NCBI GenBank assembly: GCA_019038745.1 | Contig: JAHOYV010000003.1 | Span: forward strand, 62,001-126,000 | Length of the DNA stretch: 64,000 nucleotides | DNA from: Gemmatimonadales bacterium | GTDB lineage: Bacteria > Krumholzibacteriota > Krumholzibacteriia > LZORAL124-64-63 | Reading direction: 5' to 3' | Shown here: positions 1-8,694 of the stretch, piece after piece | Position numbering within the stretch: the first letter of the stretch is position 1 | Layout of the letters: each line of letters opens with the position of its first letter | The notes under the pieces: generated by a model | The model's database searches: none | Told to the model about the DNA's origin: nothing | The model's input: the letters and a program-made list of their open reading frames with translations, nothing else | Position numbers and translations under genes: made by a program

Positions 1-97
1 CTGACCAGGAATGATCAGGGCCTAGAAGCCAGAGGATGGCTACCACCTCCATGGTAATGATAAGGCAGCCCCCCGAATACGTCATCCCCTTATCCAC
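1..97 (-). CDS. possible start of an unidentified gene running off the window edge
   Basis: A minus-strand frame opens with GTG at 97-95, just after the cysS stop, and stays free of stops to base 1 (32 codons). ATG codons in the same frame lie at 85-83 and 52-50. The visible residues include a hydrophobic stretch (about residues 12-26) that could begin a membrane segment or signal peptide. No convincing ribosome binding site precedes the GTG, although AAGGGG directly abuts the first ATG. The piece is too short to identify, and it may simply be intergenic DNA. Confidence 0.2.
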   Translation of the reverse strand, partial: MDKGMTYSGGCLIITMEVVAILWLLGPDHSWS

Positions 98-101
98 GTA
101 A

Positions 102-1700
102 TCAGAGGAAAGACCAGTTTGAGCCCTCTGGACCGTCCTGAACGCCCACCCCCAGATCGGTCAACTCCTCGCGGATTCGGTCGGCAGCTTCCCAGTTTTT
201 TGCCGCGCGAACTTCCTGCCGCTCGACCAACAGGGCCTCCACCCGCTGGATATCCAGCCCGTTGCGCGCGGCCTTGCCGTCCCTACGCGAACGGAGCCAA
301 GTCTCCGGATCCTGGCCAAAGCAGCCGAAAATTCCGGCCAGTTCCTCCATCCCGGACACGAAGGATTCGATGGTCAACCAGCGGGTCGCCTTGCCGACCC
401 CCTTGCCGGAAGCCAGCAGACCGTTGATCTCTCCCAGGGGCTTGCTCAGCACACCCAGGGCCCCGCCGGTATTGAAATCGTTACGCAGGTGGGCCACAAA
501 GCCCGATACCATTTCGGCCACCGAATCCAGAACCGGATCCTCGTTGCCCGGCCGCTTGGCCGTTGACAGGAAGGTCCGCGCTTTGGCCAACGTCGAATAA
601 ATGTAGGCCAGGCGGTCGTCGGCCTCTTCCAGGCCCGGGAACCGCACCCGCCCCTTCAACTCCTCGACCGTAGCCTGGTTTCCACAGGACGGACATAATC
701 CCGAATCCTGTTCCGTCTTGTTCAACAGGCCGCCGCAGGCAGGGCAGGTCACTTCCAATTCGAAGTTGAGTCCACTTCGGTAATGCACCGTCAAAAGGAA
801 GTAACGAACAGTTTCGGTATCGTACAACGCGGTGATCTGCCGGGTGGTGAAGAAATTCCCCAAACTCTTGGACATCTTCTCGCCATCGAAGTTGATAAAA
901 CCGTTGTGAACCCAGAAGCGAGCGAAGGAATCCACCCCGTGAGCACCTTGGCTTTGGGCAATCTCATTTTCGTGGTGGGGAAAAATCAGGTCCCGCCCAC
1001 CGCAGTGGATGTCGAAACTGTCGCCCAGGTGGGTCGAGCTCATGGCCGAACATTCAATATGCCAGCCGGGTCGACCGGGTCCCCAGGGACTCTCCCAGGA
1101 AGGTTCCCCGGGCTTGACCGACTTCCAGAGGGCGAAATCCAGCGGGCTCTCCTTGCGCTCATCCACCTCGATACGGCTGCCCGCGCCCTCCAGCATCTCG
1201 TCCAGCGAGCGGTGGCTCAACTTGCCATAGGTTTTGAAACGGCGCACCCGGTAGTAGACGTCGCCGTCCACCTCGTAGGCCAGCCCCTTGTCGATCAGTG
1301 TGCCGACCAGTTCCAAAATATGAGGAATATGCTCGCTTACCCGAGGTTCGACGTCGGGCTGGACCATGTTCAAACCGGCCAGATCCTCGTGATAGGCATT
1401 GATGAACTTCTCGGCCACCGCAGCCGACTCGATTCCTTCCTCCCGGCCCAGGGTGATAATTTTATCGTCGATGTCGGTCAGATTGCGGACGTACTTGACC
1501 TCATAGCCCTGGTGGCGCAGGAAGCGCACGATCACATCCGGAACCACCGCCGCCCGCGTGTTGCCCAGATGGGTCAGGCCGTAAACGGTCGGACCACAAC
1601 AGTAGATTCCCACCTTACCCGATTCGATAGTCCGCAACTCGACCTTGCCGCCGGTTTGCGTGTCATGCAAAAAAATGGGTTCCTGAATATTCTGGTTCAT
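102..1700 (-). CDS. cysS: cysteinyl-tRNA synthetase with an inserted zinc ribbon
   Basis: Class I aminoacyl-tRNA synthetase charging tRNA(Cys) with cysteine in the cytoplasm. The 532 residues are longer than the usual 460-480. Family marks are present: the HIGH-type signature THLGNTR (residues 43-49), KMSKS (275-279), and the zinc-site residues Cys34/35, Cys217 and His242-Glu246 that bind substrate cysteine. Between the end of the catalytic fold (HYRSGLNFE, about 306-314) and the helical domain (GLEEADDRL) sits an extra segment of about 35 residues with two CxxC pairs, Cys319/Cys322 and Cys336/Cys339. This is a classic zinc-ribbon layout absent from the standard enzyme. The ATG at 1700 is preceded by GAGGA. 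Identification is firm; the role of the insertion is unknown. Confidence 0.97.
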   Translation of the reverse strand: MNQNIQEPIFLHDTQTGGKVELRTIESGKVGIYCCGPTVYGLTHLGNTRAAVVPDVIVRFLRHQGYEVKYVRNLTDIDDKIITLGREEGIESAAVAEKFINAYHEDLAGLNMVQPDVEPRVSEHIPHILELVGTLIDKGLAYEVDGDVYYRVRRFKTYGKLSHRSLDEMLEGAGSRIEVDERKESPLDFALWKSVKPGEPSWESPWGPGRPGWHIECSAMSSTHLGDSFDIHCGGRDLIFPHHENEIAQSQGAHGVDSFARFWVHNGFINFDGEKMSKSLGNFFTTRQITALYDTETVRYFLLTVHYRSGLNFELEVTCPACGGLLNKTEQDSGLCPSCGNQATVEELKGRVRFPGLEEADDRLAYIYSTLAKARTFLSTAKRPGNEDPVLDSVAEMVSGFVAHLRNDFNTGGALGVLSKPLGEINGLLASGKGVGKATRWLTIESFVSGMEELAGIFGCFGQDPETWLRSRRDGKAARNGLDIQRVEALLVERQEVRAAKNWEAADRIREELTDLGVGVQDGPEGSNWSFL

Positions 1701-1899
1701 GGTGGATTCCTCGCCGTGGTTCCGGGTTCGTGCTTCTGTCCAAAATCTAGTACGAGTTACCCAACCGGACCAGAGGTTGTTTAGCGTGGTGTATCCACAT
1801 TATTCAGGGAAAGGCTTCTCCCGCGGATTTTGAGGATACAATAATCCCGGGAGGAGCTTTTTTCTTTTTACCACCCCCTGCAGAGGCTATTCTTCACCC

Positions 1900-2223
1900 A
1901 TGGAGAGGATTACCACAAACCGCCCACGAATGACCTCGGTGAGCATGTTCACTTTGGCCGTGCTACTGATCAGCAGCATGGGACTGCGGGAATATGCCCA
2001 TATTATCGATCATGCCCGTCACTTTCAGAGTCACCGCGGTACATTTTCCCTGGATTTCAACCACGAGGCCAAGTTCCACTGTTTGACCGAGGCCGAATCC
2101 GCTTTTGAACCCCCTTGCGTGCACCAGCAAGTGGTGGCAATCCTTCAGCTCCTGAGAGAAGACAACTCTTCTTCCCAACCTCGCCTCCTGCCTGCAACCC
2201 GGGCTCCTCCTGCGTTCAGTTGA
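1900..2223 (+). CDS. small His/Cys-containing envelope protein upstream of metal-uptake genes
   Basis: A 107-residue protein with one hydrophobic segment (about residues 14-27, FTLAVLLISSMG) that may be a signal peptide or anchor. It is followed by scattered histidines and two cysteines (HIIDHARH, NHEAKFHC, PPCVHQQ) and a Pro/Ala-rich tail. I do not recognise a named family. Short proteins with this build often sit next to zinc or copper transport genes in Gram-negative bacteria. It lies 73 bp before the outer-membrane barrel and points the same way, so a shared transcript is plausible. ATG codons at 1930 and 1945 are alternative starts; AGAGG lies somewhat far upstream of the chosen one. A metal-binding or metal-sensing role is inference only. 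Confidence 0.5.
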   Translation: MERITTNRPRMTSVSMFTLAVLLISSMGLREYAHIIDHARHFQSHRGTFSLDFNHEAKFHCLTEAESAFEPPCVHQQVVAILQLLREDNSSSQPRLLPATRAPPAFS

Positions 2224-2296
2224 AATGATCCGTACCTCATCGACAGGGTAGAGCACAGACTCTGCCGAGTGTTCCCTTGAACCAGGAGATTCTCAA

Positions 2297-3394
2297 ATGT
2301 CCAATAACTATAGACGACTGCCCTTGGTAGTCATGGTCGCCCTCGTACTGTTTGCCGTGTCTGCGGCCGCCCAGACATCCAGTACATCCACCGGGGTATC
2401 TCGCCTTATGAATCCGTCCATCAGCGCCAACGGGCTTTTCCTCGGCCAGGTCTCGAGAGACAACCAGGATCCTGGAGCCAACGGCATTTTCCTTCAGGAA
2501 GCGGAAATCCAGTTGACCTCGGTGGTCGACCCTTTCTGGACCGCGGATCTGATCGTGGTTTGGGCCCAGGAGGAAGACGGCGACACCTATGACACATTGA
2601 TTGAAACCGCAGCCCTGCGCAGCCGGAGTATGCCGGCGGGATGGGGGCTTACCCTTGGTAAGTTCTTCCTGCCCTTCGGCAAGCACGCCATTCTGCATCC
2701 CCATCAATTTGCCTTCATCGACGCCCCTCTGGCCATTGATGAATTCGTCCCCGGCATGATCGATGTCGGCGTTTCCGTGGACACGGCCCTGCCCCTGCCC
2801 TGGTACAGCGAGCTGGTGGTTTACGGAACCGACGGCCAGGCAAGCGTGTTCGCAGCCGACGACCGCGACCTGGCATTCGGAACCCGGCTGACCAACATGT
2901 GGGATCTGTCCCTGGACGGAACCCTGGAGCTGGGCGGCTCCCTTGTCAGCGGACCGGATGCGGACAGCCACCTGACCGGGAACAACAAGAGGAACATCTT
3001 CGGCGCCGACATCACCTACAAATGGTCATCCGGATCCTTGTCCCAGGGACCGGCGGTGACGTGGTCCAGCGAGATCGTCATACCGGAACCCGACTGTAAC
3101 GCGACCGGCAATCCTTTCGGCGCCTACTCCCACTTCCAATATCGTTTCGGCCGGACCTGGTGGTTGGGCCTTGGCGGTGGACTCACTCGTGACAAAAGCG
3201 TCTACGAGAATAATCTGGAGACCCTGCAAGGATGGAACGAAGCCAAGATCAACGTGGCCTTCGTACCCAGCGAGTTCAGCGCCATCCGGGCCGAGATCAC
3301 TTACCAGGAGAGTCATGACTCGTCCTACGACGACTTGCGCTTCTCCCTGCAATGGAATTTCACCATCGGGTCCCACCCCGCCCATCGGTACTAG
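2297..3394 (+). CDS. outer-membrane beta-barrel (porin-like) linked to metal uptake
   Basis: A 365-residue protein with a clear signal peptide (hydrophobic core LVVMVALVLFAV, cleavage near AAAQ, residue 26). Alternating polar and hydrophobic strands follow, ending in an aromatic strand (LRFSLQWNF), as expected for a transmembrane beta-barrel. The internal pattern resembles short porin-like proteins (GKFFLPFGKH, ADITYKWSSG). CAGGAGA precedes the ATG. The gene is 9 bp upstream of the ZnuA-like gene and certainly in the same operon. The likely job is to let a metal ion or metal chelate cross the outer membrane towards the periplasmic binding protein. No TonB box or plug domain is visible, so this is not a TonB receptor. 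Confidence 0.7.
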   Translation: MSNNYRRLPLVVMVALVLFAVSAAAQTSSTSTGVSRLMNPSISANGLFLGQVSRDNQDPGANGIFLQEAEIQLTSVVDPFWTADLIVVWAQEEDGDTYDTLIETAALRSRSMPAGWGLTLGKFFLPFGKHAILHPHQFAFIDAPLAIDEFVPGMIDVGVSVDTALPLPWYSELVVYGTDGQASVFAADDRDLAFGTRLTNMWDLSLDGTLELGGSLVSGPDADSHLTGNNKRNIFGADITYKWSSGSLSQGPAVTWSSEIVIPEPDCNATGNPFGAYSHFQYRFGRTWWLGLGGGLTRDKSVYENNLETLQGWNEAKINVAFVPSEFSAIRAEITYQESHDSSYDDLRFSLQWNFTIGSHPAHRY

Positions 3395-3403
3395 GAGAAG
3401 ACC

Positions 3404-4345
3404 ATGAATTTTACCAAAACAATGATAGTTGCGGCCGTGATGGTGCTGGCCACTGCCGGCCAATCCCTGGCCGAGCTGAAAGTCGTGACCACTATTTCGG
3501 ATCTGGCCCGCATCGCCGAAGCTGTCGGCGGCGAGGATGTCCACGTGACGGCCTTGTGCCCCGGTCCCCGAGATCCACACTTCCTGCCCGCCAAACCTTC
3601 CCTGGCCCGAAAGCTGGCGAATGCCGACCTGCTCTGCTACAACGGCCTGGAGTTGGAAATCGGCTGGCTTCCCCTGCTGTTGGACAAGGCCCGCAACCCC
3701 CGCATCAAACCCGGCGCCCCGGGCGATCTGGACTGTTCCAACTCCCTGGAGCACATCCTGGATGTCCCCGGCGGAAATGTTGATCGAGGCATGGGCGACA
3801 TTCACGCCCTGGGCAATCCCCACTACACGCTGGATCCTGGAAATGCCGTTCTCATAGCCCGGGGCATGGCCAACCGCATGGGTCAATTGGACTCGAAAAA
3901 CAAAGCCGCCTACACTGCAAGAGCCCAGGCGTTCGCTGATGCGGTTTCAGCCAAACAGCCTTTCTGGCATGATCAACTGGCTGAAGCCAGGACCAAATCC
4001 ATTATCCTCTATCATTCCCACTGGAATTATTTCACCCACTGGCAGGAATTGAAGGTCGTGGGCGAGATAGAGAATCGTCCGGGGATCACTCCCTCGCCCC
4101 GTCATGTGCAATCGATCATCGACAAGGGCCGCGATCTCGAAGACGTCATGATAATCGCCGCCCAGTGGGACCATCAGGAGGTGGCCGAGGAAGTCGCCGA
4201 ACGGATCGGCACTGCCCTGGCTGTCCTGCCTGGTTACAGCGGAGCCCAGAAGGGAACCGAAAACTACTTCGACTTTATCGACCGCCTGTGCAGCCGGGTA
4301 GCCGAAGCTGCCGCCCGAATTGAAACCGTACCCGTGAAGGAGTAG
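3404..4345 (+). CDS. ZnuA-like metal ABC transporter substrate-binding protein
   Basis: Periplasmic metal-binding protein of the cluster A-I (ZnuA/TroA/MntC) family, 313 residues, with a signal peptide cleaved near residue 23 (SLAE). Candidate metal ligands stand at the expected places: His59 in DPHFLPAKPS, His140 in GNPHYTLDP, His203/205 in YHSHWNYF, and an acidic residue near the C-terminus (AAQWDHQEV region). The His-rich loop of E. coli ZnuA is missing, so the metal (Zn, Mn or Fe) cannot be assigned from sequence alone. AGGAGA precedes the ATG. The permease gene follows after 4 bp, and the outer-membrane barrel precedes it. No lipobox is present, so the protein should be soluble in the periplasm. 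Confidence 0.88.
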   Translation: MNFTKTMIVAAVMVLATAGQSLAELKVVTTISDLARIAEAVGGEDVHVTALCPGPRDPHFLPAKPSLARKLANADLLCYNGLELEIGWLPLLLDKARNPRIKPGAPGDLDCSNSLEHILDVPGGNVDRGMGDIHALGNPHYTLDPGNAVLIARGMANRMGQLDSKNKAAYTARAQAFADAVSAKQPFWHDQLAEARTKSIILYHSHWNYFTHWQELKVVGEIENRPGITPSPRHVQSIIDKGRDLEDVMIIAAQWDHQEVAEEVAERIGTALAVLPGYSGAQKGTENYFDFIDRLCSRVAEAAARIETVPVKE

Positions 4346-4349
4346 ATCA

Positions 4350-5180
4350 TTGAGTGGATTTATCGAAATGATGATTCTGCCCGTGGTGATGGCCATCGTA
4401 CTGGTGGCCATGCACTCCCATCTCGGGTTCCACGTCGTCAAACGCGGCGTGATTTTCGTGGATATCGCATTGGCCCAGGTGGCGGCCTTCGGAGTAGCCG
4501 TTTCCCTGTTGCTGGGAAACGAACCAGGCTCGGGCATGACCTACATTATCGCGTTGGGCAGTACATTTCTGGGAGCCTTACTCATCTCCACGACACGGAC
4601 CCGGAACCAGCGAGTGCCGCAGGAGGCCTACATCGGGGTAATTTACGTTGTTTTCAGTGCCGCCATGATCCTCGTGCTGACCCAGGTGTCGCACGGTGGC
4701 GAGGTGATCAATCACCTGCTGGTCGGATCCTTGTTGTGGGTTTCCTGGGCGACTTTCTGGAAAACAACCATTTTGTACAGTGCCCTGGGAGTTCTGCTCT
4801 GGCTGTGGCGTGGTCCCTTGCGCCGCATTTCCACCGATCCAGAAGGCGCCCAAAAAGACGGCCTGGCCGTCCGGCTCTGGGATGTTGTTTTCTACATGAT
4901 CCTGGGCACGGTGGTAACCTTCAGCGTACAGATCGCCGGCGTGCTTATGGTGTTCACCCTGCTGGTCGTACCAACGGTAATGGGTATCCGGTTGTTCGAG
5001 GGTCTCGGCAAGCAGATGATCTACACCTTGGCCATCGGAATCGTGGCGGTGTTGGCCGGCTCGGCCGCCAGTTACATCCTGGATCTACCCACCGGGGCGG
5101 CCATCGTTTGTGCTTTCGGCCTTTTGCTGGGAATACAGGTGATGGTTGAAAACGCGCAGGGAGAAACGGGCAATAATTAG
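4350..5180 (+). CDS. ZnuB/MntB-type metal ABC transporter permease
   Basis: A 276-residue polytopic inner-membrane protein of the ABC-3 permease family, with about eight hydrophobic segments. The family-typical stretch RGVIFVDIALAQVAAFG appears near residue 30, and TFSVQIAGVLMVFTLLVVP near 190. It begins with TTG at 4350, supported by AAGGAG eight bases upstream inside the preceding gene's stop region. It should move the metal delivered by the ZnuA-like protein. No ZnuC-type ATPase follows: the next gene, meaB, is convergent and the two overlap by 4 bp at their stop codons. The energising subunit must therefore be encoded elsewhere. Confidence 0.88.
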   Translation: MSGFIEMMILPVVMAIVLVAMHSHLGFHVVKRGVIFVDIALAQVAAFGVAVSLLLGNEPGSGMTYIIALGSTFLGALLISTTRTRNQRVPQEAYIGVIYVVFSAAMILVLTQVSHGGEVINHLLVGSLLWVSWATFWKTTILYSALGVLLWLWRGPLRRISTDPEGAQKDGLAVRLWDVVFYMILGTVVTFSVQIAGVLMVFTLLVVPTVMGIRLFEGLGKQMIYTLAIGIVAVLAGSAASYILDLPTGAAIVCAFGLLLGIQVMVENAQGETGNN

Positions 5181-6319
5181 GTTTGGTTGCTTTGCCTGAG
5201 GAAGGCCTCGAGCAGAAGCTTGGCGGCGGTAGTTGCCGGCAAGTCTCCCCGGGCAACCTTTTCCTCCAGAACGGCAAGTTGACTACGAACCGCCGGATGG
5301 GATTTGTAGAGATCCTCCAAACCGGTTTTCACCAGGTCGCGCATCCACTGGCGTTCCTGGTCCATTCGGCGGTGATCGAACTTCCCGGATTGGCGCGTGA
5401 TCTCCACATAGCGCTCAACCACGGACCACATATCCATAACACCTTCACCGGTCCGAGCCGAGGAATGGAAGGCATGGGTACGCCAGCCGTCAGTAGCGGG
5501 CCGCAGATAGTGAAGCACTCGTTCCAGCTCGGCCCGCGCTTGCTGGGCAGCCAGGGTACCGGCCCCATCGGCCTTGTTCACCAGAACAGCATCGGCGATC
5601 TCGACCACGCCCTTCTTGATGCCCTGCAACTCATCGCCCGCTCCGGCCAGCAGCATAACAAGGAAGAAATCCACCATCGAACGGACAAGGACTTCGCTCT
5701 GTCCCACACCGACGGTTTCAACCAGGATCACATCATAACCGGCTGCTTCGAAGAGCAGGATCGTTTCGCGGGTCTTGCGGGCCACCCCGCCCAGGGTACC
5801 GCCGGAGGGCGAGGGCCGAATAAAGGCGTTGGGGTCGGCTGCCAGTTTCTCCATACGGGTCTTGTCGCCCAGAATGCTGCCGCCCGTCAGAGTACTGGAA
5901 GGATCGACGGCCGTGACCGCCACCTTGTGGCCCTTTGCAGTAAGGCCCGTGCCCAAGGCCTCGATGAATGTGCTCTTGCCGGCACCAGGCACTCCGGTAA
6001 TGCCCACCCTGACCGATTTCACCCGCCGGGGTAGAACCTCGGTCAGGATTTCCTGGGCCAAATCCTGATGCTCCGGTGAGCCCGACTCGATCAACGTAAT
6101 GGCCCGGGCCAGCAGCACGCGATCACCGGCCAGGATCCCCTCGATCAATTCGGAGGCAGTCAAGGGTCGGCGACGGGCGATGGTTTTGCCGCTTTCTCCT
6201 GAGGAGTTATCCGGATCGGAAGGAACCAACCGCTTCCCGGACAAACCGTCGTGTCCCCCGTCAACACCCTTGCGCACGTGTAGAGCTGAAGGTTTGTTTG
6301 GTTTCTCATCCTGGCTCAT
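5177..6319 (-). CDS. meaB: MeaB/ArgK-family GTPase, methylmalonyl-CoA mutase chaperone
   Basis: G3E-family P-loop GTPase of 380 residues, which in this family loads and protects adenosylcobalamin-dependent methylmalonyl-CoA mutase. The P-loop GVPGAGKST is at residues 109-117, and the base-recognition motif VNKADG lies further on. It is about 50 residues longer at the N-terminus than well-studied MeaB proteins; this extension is charged and low in complexity. GAGGACTC precedes the ATG. It belongs to the minus-strand mutA-mutB-HDOD-meaB run, which supports MeaB over a generic 'LAO/AO transport kinase' label. The stop overlaps the permease stop by 4 bp in convergent orientation. Confidence 0.92.
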   Translation of the reverse strand: MSQDEKPNKPSALHVRKGVDGGHDGLSGKRLVPSDPDNSSGESGKTIARRRPLTASELIEGILAGDRVLLARAITLIESGSPEHQDLAQEILTEVLPRRVKSVRVGITGVPGAGKSTFIEALGTGLTAKGHKVAVTAVDPSSTLTGGSILGDKTRMEKLAADPNAFIRPSPSGGTLGGVARKTRETILLFEAAGYDVILVETVGVGQSEVLVRSMVDFFLVMLLAGAGDELQGIKKGVVEIADAVLVNKADGAGTLAAQQARAELERVLHYLRPATDGWRTHAFHSSARTGEGVMDMWSVVERYVEITRQSGKFDHRRMDQERQWMRDLVKTGLEDLYKSHPAVRSQLAVLEEKVARGDLPATTAAKLLLEAFLRQSNQT

Positions 6320-6423
6320 GGAGAGTCCTCATTGGTTCCCAGGCAAAACGGAACGGATACCTTTGCGATAATAGGCGTTCCCGGGCCAGTATTCACGCTC
6401 AAAAATTTTGCAGATCCTGAAGG

Positions 6424-8571
6424 TCAATCCAAAAGGCCACTGTTTTCTAGGTAGGAACCGATCTCTTCCAAGAGAGTCTGGACTCGATCAGATGCCACGT
6501 TCAATTCACCACATATCGTTTCAAAATCGCCGACGTTTCCGGCCAGGACCGGATCGGGCTGTGATCCGTACGCGTGCGCCAGGTAATTGGCGGCCGCAAC
6601 GATATTCGCCAGCTGGGTATCACTGTCGGCTCCGGCAGGATCATGGTGGTGTTTCACACAAGCCCTGAGATTCCCCGGCATCTGCCATTTGTTCAACAAC
6701 AACTCGCCCACATCGGTGTGGTCAAACCCCAGGATGGCCCGCTCGGCACTGCCAAAACTCTCCTTTTCCAGGGCCTGCCTCTTCAGGATGAGGCGGAATT
6801 CGTCGGGCTTGTTGAGCAGAATGACAACCTTGCCGATGTCATGAAGTACCCCGGCGACGAAAGCCTCTTCGGGGTCGGAATACCCCGCCAACTGGGCTAC
6901 TCGACGAGCTGCCAATCCACACTCGATGGAATGCTGCCAGAGGGACTGTCCCCAGATGCCGACATTGGTCTGGTCCATCGGAAAGAGTGTTTTCATCGAC
7001 GCGGCCATTACCAGACTGCGCAACGTCTTGCCACCCAGACGAACCACCGCCTGTCCCAGAGAGGTCGTCTCCTGGCCACGACCGTACAGGACGGAATTGC
7101 TGACCCGTATCAAACGGGCCACCAGGACGGGATCCCGGGACAGCACCTCAACCATATCCGACGCCTGACTGTTGACATCGGCCAGCAGTTCCAACACCCG
7201 GGAGATCACGTGCGGCATCGGAGGTAATTCCTTCACGCCCGCCACCAGCGCTTCGGCGGTCGGAGTCTGATCCGGCACAGCAGTTTTATCTGCCGGCTCG
7301 GAAGCCGCCCCATCCCCTTCGGCTTCGCTTTCCACACGCGCCGGCACTTTCTCGTCTTTGCGGGGGGGATGGATCTGCCAGGAGATCAATTCCAGATAAT
7401 GCAGTGGTCCGGGAACTGTCTCTTCCTGGTCCGTGGAAACAAAGAGCAGGAAGCTTTCACCGTCCTTGCCTCCCATGGGAATGATGGCGCATTCAACAGC
7501 CGAATCCGGTTCCCCGAATCCCTTCAACAACGGCGAGGCGAAAGCCTTGCCGAAGAAGGGAGATTTGGATTCACAAACAAAGCGGAAGGTTGGATCACTC
7601 TCGAACCCGCCTACGGGGTTGGGAAGCTCCGTTCCCAGGCGTTTCCCCTCCGCATCCAGTTGGAAACGCCGGCAACGCACAACCTTTTCCTGCTTGAAGG
7701 CTATCAACAGGAAATAGTCGAAGTGGTCCTTGCAGTAGCTTAGTAACTCCCAGTCCCTCTCTCGCTTGTCCTGCGCTCCCAGAATCTTCATCAGTGATCT
7801 CTTGTAGGAGAGGAACAATTTTCCTTCCGGAGTCAGTTCCGCCGCCGACTCGACCCTGGGTACAGACACGGGGGCACCGCCGGTACGCAACTCGATCCAG
7901 GATTGGCTCAAAGCTTCCTGAACGGCCGTCATGGCCTTGAAACTGTTGAAGGGGCTGTCCACCATCACTTGCCGGACCGATTTTTCACCGTTGGCGGAAT
8001 CCAGTATGTGGCGAACTTCAATGGAACACTCGGATCCCTGTCGCCCTGAATCGGTCAAAACCAGGGACAGATCCTCGGAAGCAATATTCCGGAGAAATTC
8101 CCGGTACTCATCCACTTGCCGTGCGGCCTCCAGCGATAGCCCCGTACAATCGTACACCTGCCCCCCGGACGTGGGATCAACCGGGATCTCGTTGAACTGG
8201 AAATCCCCCGTCTCCCAAGTGAAGAGCTGGAAAAGAACTTCATGAATCCCGGCTTCGAAAATGGGCCCGGCCTCTGCCAAATCAATGGATGCGGAATCTT
8301 CGAGAATCTGCCGCAGGGGAAGTCCCGTTTCCAGGCGGGCCTGATCGAGTGAGAAGAACTGTTCAGGAGAGATCAGCCCATCATGATGAAGGGCACCCAA
8401 AATCTTACCGTCCGCCTGCTCGGAATCGGCTCCAACCAGAAATCCGTTCTGGAAGCTGATGCTCAAACCCTGACCATTTCGACCAACGGTCAAGACGCCT
8501 TCCTGGTTCAGGTGGCTCAGAAAGGAGAGTAGATCACCCGGTGAGAATTTGGTGAGATCACCCTTGAGCAT
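6424..8571 (-). CDS. DUF4388 (PATAN)-HDOD signalling protein
   Basis: About 715 residues. The N-terminus (roughly 1-190) matches the DUF4388/PATAN type, beginning LKGDLTKFSPGDLLSFLSH, usually found in two-component and gliding-related regulators. The middle (about 230-430) is of unknown type. The C-terminal 280 residues form an HDOD domain, with LPPMPHVISRVLELL, VLHDIGK and HHDP. HDOD proteins scaffold signalling and sometimes bind nucleotides; true HD hydrolase activity is uncertain. I start at ATG 8571 because AGGGA lies 8 bases upstream. A GTG at 8607 would add 12 residues but has no good ribosome site. It sits between mutB and meaB on the same strand, an unusual place for a signalling protein. 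Confidence 0.85.
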   Translation of the reverse strand: MLKGDLTKFSPGDLLSFLSHLNQEGVLTVGRNGQGLSISFQNGFLVGADSEQADGKILGALHHDGLISPEQFFSLDQARLETGLPLRQILEDSASIDLAEAGPIFEAGIHEVLFQLFTWETGDFQFNEIPVDPTSGGQVYDCTGLSLEAARQVDEYREFLRNIASEDLSLVLTDSGRQGSECSIEVRHILDSANGEKSVRQVMVDSPFNSFKAMTAVQEALSQSWIELRTGGAPVSVPRVESAAELTPEGKLFLSYKRSLMKILGAQDKRERDWELLSYCKDHFDYFLLIAFKQEKVVRCRRFQLDAEGKRLGTELPNPVGGFESDPTFRFVCESKSPFFGKAFASPLLKGFGEPDSAVECAIIPMGGKDGESFLLFVSTDQEETVPGPLHYLELISWQIHPPRKDEKVPARVESEAEGDGAASEPADKTAVPDQTPTAEALVAGVKELPPMPHVISRVLELLADVNSQASDMVEVLSRDPVLVARLIRVSNSVLYGRGQETTSLGQAVVRLGGKTLRSLVMAASMKTLFPMDQTNVGIWGQSLWQHSIECGLAARRVAQLAGYSDPEEAFVAGVLHDIGKVVILLNKPDEFRLILKRQALEKESFGSAERAILGFDHTDVGELLLNKWQMPGNLRACVKHHHDPAGADSDTQLANIVAAANYLAHAYGSQPDPVLAGNVGDFETICGELNVASDRVQTLLEEIGSYLENSGLLD

Positions 8572-8694
8572 CGAAGTATCCCTGCATTGATCGATAAAAT
8601 GGTTCACTTCAACCAGGTATCGGCTGTTTCACCGGACACTCAACCCGGATTACGCAATAAATACTCGACGTATGGATACCCGCCAATAACGAGG

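Noticed and set aside
783-1784. Plus-strand 333-codon open frame over cysS
   Set aside because: Antisense shadow of cysS with no family signature or ribosome site.
1790-1848. GTATCC...GGATAC inverted repeat upstream of the small His/Cys gene as a Zur-type box
   Set aside because: Half-sites are about 35 bp apart and do not match known Zur or MntR boxes.
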